From a virus: a stretch of 21,217 nucleotides of DNA. The translations under genes were made by a program, and so were the position numbers. The stretch spans positions 1-21,217 of the IMG/VR virus record IMGVR_UViG_3300034104_000205, one strand, 5' to 3'. Of this stretch, positions 1 to 6,300 are shown one piece after another. The stretch's first letter is position 1, and each line of letters starts with the position of its first letter. The notes under the pieces are model-generated. The model saw only the letters and a program-made list of their open reading frames with translations, was not told the origin of the DNA and did no database searches.

Positions 1-2
1 AT

Positions 3-182
3 GCGGTCGCTGCCGCATCTACCTTCAAGAAAGTGTTGGAGCAGCGTGAGGTTGTGACGACCGTTCTTGAAATTGCGCCGACTCAGGGTGAGCCTGATGC
101 GGAAGCGACCGAAGCCGAACTTCTCGCAGCCCTAGAGCAGCGGGAAATTCTCAAGCATCTTTCCAATCGTCTGAAAGGCTGA
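3..182 (+). CDS. C-terminal end of upstream head gene, probably prohead protease (partial)
   Basis: An open frame enters from the window edge and gives 59 residues before a TGA two bases upstream of the major capsid start. The visible part is charged and mostly helical in character (VLEQREVVTTVLEIAP, then a Glu/Ala-rich stretch and LEQREILKHLSNRLKG). No catalytic motif lies in the visible part. In HK97-type phages the gene immediately before the capsid gene is the prohead protease, and its tail is often charged and variable, so that identity is inferred from position only. It could instead be a small scaffold or hypothetical protein. The near-zero gap to the next start suggests cotranscription with the capsid gene and probably translational coupling. 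Confidence 0.6.
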   Translation, partial: AVAAASTFKKVLEQREVVTTVLEIAPTQGEPDAEATEAELLAALEQREILKHLSNRLKG

Positions 183-184
183 TC

Positions 185-1528
185 ATGTCTAAGGAAATCA
201 TCGAAAAGTTGGACGCAATCGAAGCGTCTACCCTTGCCAAAGCTGAAGAAATCGCAGCCAAGGCTAACGAGTCGGTCGAAGCTGCCAAGGCTGAACTGAC
301 TGAGAAGGTCGCCACCTTGGAAGCCAAGGTTGCAAGCCTGAACGCCCCTGCTCTGATTCGTCCTATCGCCAAGTCTGTGCGTCAGGATGTGAATCGCAGC
401 GTGCGTGAGCAACTGCGCGATTACGCCAACGGCGGCAAGAGTTTCGAGAAGGAACTCAAGATGTTTGCCGACGAGTCTCAGTATTACGCGTACATGAACG
501 AAGCCTCGCAACTGACCGCAGGCGGCGACGGCAAGGGTGGTCGTACCGCATACGATCCCGTGTTTGTGTCTCTGCGTATGTATAACCCGATGCGCGGCCT
601 GTCGCGTACCGTGGCTACCGAGGGTTCGTCCTATCAGTTCCGGGTCAAGACCGGCAATGCAGGCGCTCAGTGGGGCTATGCCGTGCAAAATAACGGCGCA
701 GCAACGACTGAAAACACCTCGATTTGGCAACTGGTGCTGAAGGACATCAATGTGCAGTTCCCGATCCGCACTGCGGCTTTGGACGACATCGATGGTTTGG
801 AAGCCAATGTTGTTGATGACTGTTTGGCCGAATTCGCGCAAGCCGAAGCCCTGTCCATGATCATCAACGACGATCAGACCGGCACGGGCACTTCGGTGAC
901 CACCGGCGGCGCTGATGGTCTGCGCGGTTTGGATCAGTACGGCGGTGCAAATGCCACCTACACGGGCGGCACCACCTCCACGGCTGCATTCGGTTCGTCG
1001 GGCACTTCCTCGACCTCCGGCCTGCACTCGCTCGCAACGTATGACCAATTGACCACGAACGGTTTTGCAAGCGCGAACAACGTGCAATTCCAAGACCTCG
1101 TGAACATGGTTTATGCGCTGCCGCAAGCCTACTGGACGCCGAATGCCAAGTGGATGATCAACCCGGTCATGCTCTCGGCAATTCGCGGCCTGAAGGACAA
1201 CCAAGGCACGCCGATCTTTGAGCGTATGCACCCCGCCGCTGAAGACGGTATCGTGGGCAAGCTGCTCGGCTTCGATGTGGTGGTCAACACCTATGTTGAC
1301 ACCCCCACCGCCGCCGGTGCTTCCGCAGGCACGGTCGCCAAGTACCCCCTGTACTTCGCAGACTTCAGCCGGTTCCACACGATCATCGACCGTCTGAACA
1401 TGGTCATGCGTCGCTACGACCAAACGGCTCCGGGCTTCATCACCTTCTTCGGTGAGAAGCGTTTGGCCACGAGTGTGCGCGATCCCTTCGCAGGGGTTCG
1501 CTATCGCTCGACCGCTACGGGCGCTTAA
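185..1528 (+). CDS. Major capsid protein, HK97 fold (copy 1, with scaffold domain)
   Basis: This 447-aa protein should form the icosahedral shell. Residues 1 to about 75 are an Ala/Glu/Lys-rich coiled coil (EKLDAIEASTLAKAEEIAAK and following). That is what the delta/scaffold domain of HK97-type capsids looks like, which the prohead protease usually removes. The rest is the shell domain, with WGYAVQNN near residue 163, DGLRGL near 241 and the terminal SVRDPFAGVRYRS. Phage capsid proteins of the PF05065 type end this way. A Gly/Ser/Thr-rich insertion follows DGLRGL and may be a surface loop. The ATG is preceded by GAAAGG at good spacing. The next gene is a clear paralogue that lacks most of the coiled coil. 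Fold and role are quite certain. The cleavage site cannot be placed by eye. Confidence 0.93.
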   Translation: MSKEIIEKLDAIEASTLAKAEEIAAKANESVEAAKAELTEKVATLEAKVASLNAPALIRPIAKSVRQDVNRSVREQLRDYANGGKSFEKELKMFADESQYYAYMNEASQLTAGGDGKGGRTAYDPVFVSLRMYNPMRGLSRTVATEGSSYQFRVKTGNAGAQWGYAVQNNGAATTENTSIWQLVLKDINVQFPIRTAALDDIDGLEANVVDDCLAEFAQAEALSMIINDDQTGTGTSVTTGGADGLRGLDQYGGANATYTGGTTSTAAFGSSGTSSTSGLHSLATYDQLTTNGFASANNVQFQDLVNMVYALPQAYWTPNAKWMINPVMLSAIRGLKDNQGTPIFERMHPAAEDGIVGKLLGFDVVVNTYVDTPTAAGASAGTVAKYPLYFADFSRFHTIIDRLNMVMRRYDQTAPGFITFFGEKRLATSVRDPFAGVRYRSTATGA

Positions 1529-1534
1529 TAAAGT

Positions 1535-1558
1535 GGGGGGCTTCGGCTCCCCTCTTTT
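1535..1558 (+). terminator. Rho-independent terminator between the two capsid genes
   Basis: GGGGGGC (1535-1541) pairs with GCUCCCC (1546-1552), giving a seven-pair stem with one G-U pair. The loop is the extra-stable UUCG tetraloop closed by C-G. UCUUUUC follows directly. It lies seven bases after the stop of the first capsid gene. Partial termination here would make the first capsid transcript more abundant than the downstream genes, or a stable 3' end could protect it. Confidence 0.8.
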
Positions 1559-1621
1559 CAAAGGGATTCATTGAGTCTCTTTGAAAGGGATTTCGGGCGC
1601 ACTTTGCAAAGGACTACGCCA

Positions 1622-2650
1622 ATGGACAAGCAACATAGCACGGTAACTGAACTGCTGTTGAACGGCATCAAGTCTGCCATCCAAGAAAACCGCCAAGTCA
1701 AGGTGGACATCTCTGAAGCCTCGGCGCTTACCGGCTCCGGCTCGGGCATTGGTGGTCGCGTCATCTTTGACGACGCCTTCGCTGCTCTGCGCTACGCAAA
1801 CCCCTTCCGACAAGGCGCACGCATTCGGGACTGCGAAGGTTCCGATATGCAGTTCGTTGCCAAGACGGGTAACGCCACCAACCAAGCGGGCAACCCTTGG
1901 GGCTATGCGGTGCAGAACAACCTTGGTTCTCCCGACACGAACACGACCATTTGGCAGCTTCCCGTTCGCGTCGTTGCTGCGCGCCTGCCGATTCGCTCGG
2001 CTGTCCTGTCCGATGTGAACAACCTCGACGCCACGCTTGTCGAAGACCTGATGCTTGAGTTTGCCCAACTTGAGGGCGCGTCGATGGCGGTCAACTCCGA
2101 CCAAGCCGGTTCGACCACGACCACCACGGGCGCAACCGATGGTCTGCGTGGGTTGAATATGTACCTCGACGGTGCAGCATCGGCCTACGGCACCTCGGGC
2201 ACGGCGATCACCAACGGCATCCACACGATTGCCACGCAAACGGCAACGACCGCGATTGCCTACAACGACATCACCGCTGCGGCTTCCAAGCTGCCCGGTC
2301 AGTATTGGTCACTTCCCGGCACGGCATGGCACATCGCTCCGGCGACCATTGAACTGCTGCGCGAACTCAAGGACACCAACAACCTCCCAATCTTCCTCGA
2401 AACGGGTGACGATGACGGCGGTGCGGTGGCGCACATCTTCGGTTGGCCGGTGATTCCGAACCCTTACCTGTCGGCAACGTACCCGATCTACCTTGCCAAT
2501 TGGCCGCGCTTCCTGACGATCTGCGACCACACCGAATTCAGCATTCAAATGATGGAACAGACGCTGCCCGGTTTCGTGACCATGTATGCTGAAAAGCGTG
2601 TGGTCAGCTCTGTGCGCGACCCGTTCGCAGGGGTGCGGATCAAGCTCTAA
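1622..2650 (+). CDS. Second HK97-fold capsid protein (paralogue, no long scaffold domain)
   Basis: The 342-aa product is clearly related to the preceding capsid protein. Shared landmarks in the same order are WGYAVQNN (near residue 93), DGLRGLNMY (near 173), the PGFVTMYAEKR stretch and the terminal SVRDPFAGVRIKL. The N-terminus before WGYAVQNN is about 70 residues shorter than in copy 1, and the long coiled coil is replaced by one short helical segment. ATG 1622 is preferred because AAAGGA lies eight bases upstream. An in-frame TTG at 1571 (359 aa) with AAAGGGA before it is the alternative. T4 uses paralogous shell proteins for hexamers and pentamers, so a vertex or minor capsid role is possible. 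Two coexisting major subunits is the other option. The role is inferred, the homology is seen. Confidence 0.88.
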   Translation: MDKQHSTVTELLLNGIKSAIQENRQVKVDISEASALTGSGSGIGGRVIFDDAFAALRYANPFRQGARIRDCEGSDMQFVAKTGNATNQAGNPWGYAVQNNLGSPDTNTTIWQLPVRVVAARLPIRSAVLSDVNNLDATLVEDLMLEFAQLEGASMAVNSDQAGSTTTTTGATDGLRGLNMYLDGAASAYGTSGTAITNGIHTIATQTATTAIAYNDITAAASKLPGQYWSLPGTAWHIAPATIELLRELKDTNNLPIFLETGDDDGGAVAHIFGWPVIPNPYLSATYPIYLANWPRFLTICDHTEFSIQMMEQTLPGFVTMYAEKRVVSSVRDPFAGVRIKL

Positions 2651-2659
2651 GGGGTTGTC

Positions 2660-3346
2660 ATGTCAGTCAACAATTACCTGACGTATGGGGGACCGGCGCT
2701 TGCGCCGACCCGCAACCCTTTTAACTACGCGAAGTTTGAGCAGATTGACCGCGACAACGTGACGCCTTGGCTCACGCTTGAGGAAATCACTCAACAGCTA
2801 AACCTGTTCAACGACGAGTCTCAAGACACCTACCTGTTGATGCTTGAGGTTGCGACCCGTCAGGCAATCGAAGACTTGATCGGTCTGCCGATCATGCCGA
2901 TCAGCTATCGGGTGTACTACAACGCGAGCAGTCTGTACGGCGTACCTCTGTCGCTTGACTTGCCTGAGGTAAGCCAAGGGAGCACGGGTGGCTGCTACAA
3001 CGGCAACAACGGCGTGGTGATTGACCGGGTAGGGTATTGGAACGACGACACGCCTTCGGTGTTCGTGCCTCTTACTGCAAGTCAGTATATGTACGACAAC
3101 TCGGGCAACAAGGTAATCCTTGCTGACCTCCCGAGCGACCTCAACGTGTTTATGACCTCTCCGGTGGTCTGCGAATACACGGTGCAGCCTAGCCCCTTGG
3201 CGGCGTATCCCGTCATCAAGCAGGCCGGTCTGCTCTTGCTCACTCACCTCTACAACAACCGCAGCAACAGCACCGAGGGAATGCTTCGTGACATCCCCTT
3301 CGGCGTGACTGCTCTCTTGCGGCCTTACAAGCCTTTGGTGATGTAA
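2660..3346 (+). CDS. Head-tail connector/adaptor protein (gp6-like)
   Basis: This 228-aa protein resembles the HK97 gp6 / lambda-type adaptor family (PF05135), which forms a ring under the portal. The family signature is a short helical bundle, seen here as WLTLEEITQQLNLF and LMLEVATRQAIEDLIGLPI, and later IKQAGLLLLTHLYNNRS. The C-terminal PFGVTALLRPYKPLVM is very typical of the family. The central beta-rich part (about residues 85-160) is larger than in the smallest family members and contains a Gly/Asn-rich loop. AAGGGG precedes the ATG. The stop codon is followed at once by the next start, so it is coupled to the head-closure gene. Confidence 0.85.
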   Translation: MSVNNYLTYGGPALAPTRNPFNYAKFEQIDRDNVTPWLTLEEITQQLNLFNDESQDTYLLMLEVATRQAIEDLIGLPIMPISYRVYYNASSLYGVPLSLDLPEVSQGSTGGCYNGNNGVVIDRVGYWNDDTPSVFVPLTASQYMYDNSGNKVILADLPSDLNVFMTSPVVCEYTVQPSPLAAYPVIKQAGLLLLTHLYNNRSNSTEGMLRDIPFGVTALLRPYKPLVM

Positions 3347-3691
3347 ATGGCAATCGCACGGTTTGAGAACATCGCGGTAAACAATCTGACTTTCGGCAAG
3401 TCGGATTTTGGCGAGCAATCGACCACTCAAACCAAGTGGTTCGATACCCGTGCGCGTGTCTCAGACGTGTCCAACAGTCTTCGCATCTCCGAGAAGTACC
3501 GTCTTTATCAAGACATCGTGCAGTTGACGCTGAACTACACGCCCAACACCAAGCTGATGGTGGATCGTCAAGACCTGTATTCGATCACTTGGCGCGGGCA
3601 CGAGTGGCGCATCAGTGACTGCCGAGAGGCTAACGACCGCATGAGCATCACCTTCATGTGCTATCGCAACGATCCTGTGGCGGCGGTCTGA
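3347..3691 (+). CDS. Head closure / head-tail joining protein
   Basis: The 114-aa protein starts directly after the preceding TAA. The central DLYSITWRGHEWRISDCREAN and the final ITFMCYRND give the short beta-barrel pattern of the head-tail joining family (PF05521, SPP1 gp16 / HK97 gp7 like), in which a strand ending in a W-R-I motif is followed by a charged turn. Such proteins form the ring that closes the filled head and accepts the tail. Size and position between the gp6-like adaptor and the tail terminator agree. The N-terminal 40 residues (MAIARFENIAVNNLTFGKSD) are less typical. Assignment rests on order plus this weak pattern. Confidence 0.7.
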   Translation: MAIARFENIAVNNLTFGKSDFGEQSTTQTKWFDTRARVSDVSNSLRISEKYRLYQDIVQLTLNYTPNTKLMVDRQDLYSITWRGHEWRISDCREANDRMSITFMCYRNDPVAAV

Positions 3692-3692
3692 C

Positions 3693-4109
3693 ATGGCACA
3701 GAGCAATCCCGTCGTCTACGGCAAGGCAATCCAAGCGGCGCTGCAATCTGTCGTCACGCCTGTCCCCGTTTATGCGGCGTTTAATCGGAACTTTGCGACT
3801 CAACCCAAGTTTGTGACTTGGTTCCTGCGAAACATCCATCAGGATGTCTACACGGGTCAGAACCAAAACAACAAAGGGATTGATAGGCCAATCTTTCAGG
3901 TCAGCATCTTCACGCAGCAGATAGAAGACGGTTTCACAATTTCCAATCAAATCCTACAATCCTTGCACGGGTACAGCGGTTTGTTTGGGGGTTCACCAAA
4001 CGGCATCTATGTGTCCAAGGTTGATGTGATGTGGCTATATAACTCGTATGACAACGAAGAAAAACTCGCGCAGATTTTTCTAGATTGTCAGCTTGACATT
4101 CCAACATAA
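3693..4109 (+). CDS. Tail terminator / tail completion protein
   Basis: The 138-aa product begins one base after the previous stop. It has an N-terminal helix (GKAIQAALQSVVTPVPVYAAF), then beta strands with FQVSIFTQQIEDGFTISNQI and a C-terminal strand giving DVMWLYNSYD. This alpha/beta layout, the length and the gene position fit the DUF3168 / lambda gpU-like tail terminators, which cap the tail tube and bind the head connector. No single diagnostic motif is visible, so the call combines fold impression and order. The coding end contains TTGACA that may belong to a promoter for the tail tube gene. Confidence 0.62.
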   Translation: MAQSNPVVYGKAIQAALQSVVTPVPVYAAFNRNFATQPKFVTWFLRNIHQDVYTGQNQNNKGIDRPIFQVSIFTQQIEDGFTISNQILQSLHGYSGLFGGSPNGIYVSKVDVMWLYNSYDNEEKLAQIFLDCQLDIPT

Positions 4110-4122
4110 GACAATCGCATAA
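4093..4122 (+). promoter_or_regulatory. Candidate promoter upstream of the tail tube gene
   Basis: A perfect -35 hexamer TTGACA occupies 4093-4098. The best -10 match is CATAAC at 4118-4123, giving a rather long 19-base spacer. GCATAA with 18 bases is poorer. The stretch overlaps the end of the tail terminator gene and leads into the 39-base gap before the tube gene. A weak -10 and long spacer make it only a candidate. Confidence 0.3.
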
Positions 4123-4148
4123 CCCTGATTTCTTGGAAAGGAAAGAAA

Positions 4149-4670
4149 ATGGCTCTCCCGAATAAAGTGTTGCCCGGTTTTAGTGCTGCTTTGTGGGCAC
4201 AGTCCGGCGCTACCCCGACTCCCTTCTCGACCGCTAACCTCGCCACTTGGACTGCCCAAGTGCAAGACATCGTCGGCACCACTGCCGGTGGTCTTGGCAC
4301 CGAGGGTCTGCAACTGAACGTTGAGGCTGTCCCGGCCTTCGGTCAAGATGATGCAATGGCTAACTTCTCGGTTGCCGGTTCGCGTCAGTCTGACAAGATT
4401 CCGACCCAATCTGCCCCGACCTCTCTGACGGTCACCGCAGCTTGGAACCCCTCGGATGCCGGTCTGCTGCTGATGCGTGCTGACGCCGCCAACGGCACGA
4501 TTGACCGCACCTTCGTGGTGTCGGCCTATGACGGCACGAACGTGGTTGCCTATGCTTTCAACGGTCGCGTGAGTCAGTTCCAAATTGACGCACAACCCGG
4601 CGCGGAAGCTAAGTGTGTCTTCACGATCCACCCGCGTGGCAATCAGTACGGTTGGTCAAACAACACCTAA
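4149..4670 (+). CDS. Major tail tube protein
   Basis: The 173-aa protein is a good match in size and character for a siphovirus tail tube subunit. It is rich in Ala, Thr and Gly, has many short beta strands, and carries the LTVTAAWNPSDAGLLLMRAD stretch and a final strand pair (YAFNGRVSQFQIDAQPG, KCVFTIHPRGNQYGW). Subunits of this fold stack in hexameric rings around the tape measure. An unusually strong ribosome site (GGAAAGGAAAG at about 4136-4146) precedes the ATG, as expected for a product needed in many copies. It sits after the tail terminator and before the chaperone genes. No Ig-like decoration domain is visible. Confidence 0.85.
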   Translation: MALPNKVLPGFSAALWAQSGATPTPFSTANLATWTAQVQDIVGTTAGGLGTEGLQLNVEAVPAFGQDDAMANFSVAGSRQSDKIPTQSAPTSLTVTAAWNPSDAGLLLMRADAANGTIDRTFVVSAYDGTNVVAYAFNGRVSQFQIDAQPGAEAKCVFTIHPRGNQYGWSNNT

Positions 4671-4673
4671 GAC

Positions 4674-4898
4674 ATGACCACGACAATACAAAACACGAAT
4701 GACCTTCTTTCCTTTCTTGTGACCCAAGCCGAGTCCCGCAAGGACTGGTTTGGGTTCACACAACAAAGGATGACGGCGATTTCGTTGGCGCACGAGATTG
4801 CTGCGCGTCATGCCAACACGATGACTCCCGAAGAAGTCGTCGAGTACGCTATCGCAATCAATACGCAAATCTTCCACAAGATCATCAAGCCACAGTAG
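4674..4898 (+). CDS. Small hypothetical tail-region protein
   Basis: This 74-aa protein starts three bases after the tube gene stop. It appears all-helical: DLLSFLVTQAESRKDWFGF, then ISLAHEIAARHANTMTPEEVVEYAIAIN and a basic end. No membrane segment or catalytic motif is seen. I do not recognise the family. Its tight placement between tail tube and HK97-gp10-like genes suggests a small tail assembly factor or structural accessory. Confidence 0.7.
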   Translation: MTTTIQNTNDLLSFLVTQAESRKDWFGFTQQRMTAISLAHEIAARHANTMTPEEVVEYAIAINTQIFHKIIKPQ

Positions 4899-4904
4899 GT
4901 CATC

Positions 4905-5468
4905 ATGGCAGGCTTCACATTCAAAGTTGAAGGTCTGTCTGATGTGATCGGCGCTTTTAATGAGCTTGCCGAAGAGATTGGCGACAAGAAAGCACGAAGC
5001 CGGGTGCTAATACCGGCCATGCGTAAAGCGATGCAGCCGGTCTTGGCAGACGCCAAAGCTACGGCTCCGGTCGATACGGGTGCGCTTGCCAAGCATCTTC
5101 AGGTCGAGGCGCGTAGGCCAAACCGCAGGGATCAACGCTCAAAGTACGTCGATCCTAACGATGCGGTGATTGCGGCGGTCACGACCAAGGCATTCCCCAA
5201 GAAGCTGCGGGCGCAGTTCAGGGAACAAAACAAATCGCTTTTGGAAAGCAATCCATCGGCTTACCAAAAGAAGTTCAAGAAGTTCGCCATCTCGCAGGGC
5301 TTCCCCTACGATGCTCGTGCGGTGGCGCAAGAATTTGGATCGGCTAGGAACCCTGCTCACCCGTTCCTACGACCCGCGTTAGAAAATAACGCAAGCCAAG
5401 TTGCCAACAACTTGGGCAAGACATTGGGTGAACAAATCACAAGATACCGTACGAGGACGAAAAGATGA
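4905..5468 (+). CDS. HK97 gp10-family tail/neck protein
   Basis: The 187-aa product shows the signature of the HK97 gp10 family (PF04883). An N-terminal FKVEGLSDVIGAFNELAEEI is followed by APVDTGALAKHL (VDTGAL near residues 56-61) and EFGSARNPAHPFLRPAL (from about 143). Family members are tail completion or neck proteins in HK97-type phages. An inserted basic segment (about residues 68-130, many Lys/Arg) makes it longer than many relatives. The family usually lies between head closure and tail terminator genes. Here it follows the tail tube gene, which is an unusual order. The stop overlaps the chaperone gene start (ATGA), so the two are likely coupled. Confidence 0.85.
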   Translation: MAGFTFKVEGLSDVIGAFNELAEEIGDKKARSRVLIPAMRKAMQPVLADAKATAPVDTGALAKHLQVEARRPNRRDQRSKYVDPNDAVIAAVTTKAFPKKLRAQFREQNKSLLESNPSAYQKKFKKFAISQGFPYDARAVAQEFGSARNPAHPFLRPALENNASQVANNLGKTLGEQITRYRTRTKR

Positions 5469-5944
5469 GCAAGATTGCAGCCGCGCTTGGTGAGTCATAC
5501 CAAGCCAAGCGGGAAGAACTCCGCATTCGCAAGTTTGAACTTGGAGGCCACACCTTCAAGGTCAGGGTTCCGGTCGTCGCTGAGACTGATGCCATTTTCA
5601 AGCGCATCAACGAACCCGACGAAGCCAAGATTCAAGAACTCTTTGAAAAGCTGTCAAAGCCAATTCTTGAATTTAAGGACGACGCCGAAAAGACCGGCTT
5701 TGAATTCACCGAGGACGACATTCTGATTGAGGGCAAATCGACCCGGCAGACTGTCCGCACGCAAGTGATGACGCAAACGCGCATCACCGAATTCATCAAG
5801 CTGCTTGTCCCTGTAGAGGGCACGATGGCAGACATCACCTACGAGGACATCGAAGCGGAATTCCCGATGTCCACGCAGCTTGCCCTAATTGAGAAGATTG
5901 CCGAAGTCATCTCCCCGAACTACCGGGAATCGCGGGGAAACTGA
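5465..5944 (+). CDS. Tail assembly chaperone (lambda gpG-like)
   Basis: A 159-aa acidic protein (many Glu/Asp) starts in an ATGA overlap with the preceding gene and lies directly before the tape measure region, the standard place for the G chaperone. FELGGHTFKVRVPVVAETDAIF is a typical start for this group, which binds tape measure protein and recruits tube subunits. It ends ...RESRGN with TGA at 5942-5944, and the last two codons plus the preceding base form a GGGAAAC slippery heptamer. Most ribosomes should stop here, and a minority should shift into the next frame to make the longer GT form. Function follows from position and the recoding signal more than from sequence similarity. Confidence 0.85.
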   Translation: MSKIAAALGESYQAKREELRIRKFELGGHTFKVRVPVVAETDAIFKRINEPDEAKIQELFEKLSKPILEFKDDAEKTGFEFTEDDILIEGKSTRQTVRTQVMTQTRITEFIKLLVPVEGTMADITYEDIEAEFPMSTQLALIEKIAEVISPNYRESRGN

Positions 5945-6015
5945 CACGCTCGTTGAAGAAACAGGTAGAGGCGGCAATGATCTTCAACGGGCACACACAA
6001 GACTCAATTGCTGCC
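5935..6015 (+). promoter_or_regulatory. Programmed -1 ribosomal frameshift signal (GGGAAAC plus stem / possible pseudoknot)
   Basis: In the zero frame the sequence reads G GGA AAC (5935-5941), the canonical X XXY YYZ slip site, followed at once by TGA. After six bases a stem forms: 5948-5959 (GCUCGUUGAAGA) pairs with 5981-5992 (UCUUCAACGGGC), 12 pairs with one G-U. In addition loop bases 5970-5978 (GGCGGCAAU) can pair with 5997 plus downstream bases 6007-6015 (AUUGCUGCC); the nine pairs are those of 5970-5978 with 6007-6015, one being G-U. This gives an H-type pseudoknot. Slip site, spacer and stem are seen. Activity and the second helix are inference. Confidence 0.85.
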
Positions 6016-6300
6016 ATTGACTACGATTTAATGGGCGATATACAGACGATGTATGCCGACGGGATGCTTGGCAATCACAACGTCATCTACCTGTTGGGGT
6101 CGCTTGTCTCGGGCGTCTTCAACTACATGAGATCATCAAATGCGCCGCCGTTTTCGCTTGAGAAAGTGCTTGGTCCCGCATACGATTACATCTATCCCCC
6201 GCTAACCGAGGAACAGAAGAAGGCTCAAGCCAACGAGCAGCTTCTGACCTTTATGACGATGGCACCGGGCTTCAATAAAGAAAGGTTCAAACGTGGCTAA
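5941..6300 (+). CDS. Frameshift extension of tail assembly chaperone (T domain of gpGT)
   Basis: This frame is -1 relative to the G gene and has no convincing start. The first candidate is TTG 5953, which has no well-spaced ribosome site and lies inside the predicted stem. The frame is open from 5893, so a -1 slip at GGGAAAC continues with CTG at 5941 and adds 119 residues (LTRSLKKQVEAAMIFNGHTQ onward), giving a fusion of about 278 aa. The segment is helical with a Pro-rich PPLTEEQKKAQANEQ end. In lambda the T part binds tail tube protein while G binds the tape measure. The end overlaps the tape measure start by eight bases. Confidence 0.85.
   Translation: MTRSLKKQVEAAMIFNGHTQDSIAAIDYDLMGDIQTMYADGMLGNHNVIYLLGSLVSGVFNYMRSSNAPPFSLEKVLGPAYDYIYPPLTEEQKKAQANEQLLTFMTMAPGFNKERFKRG

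Noticed and set aside
83-1561. A 492-codon open frame on the minus strand across the first capsid gene
   Set aside because: It mirrors the capsid gene on the other strand, has Arg/His/Val-heavy composition typical of antisense frames in GC-rich DNA, and the plus-strand capsid identity is clear.
1571-1621. TTG start extending the second capsid protein by 17 residues
   Set aside because: ATG 1622 has a well-spaced AAAGGA and gives a natural N-terminus. The extension is kept only as an alternative.
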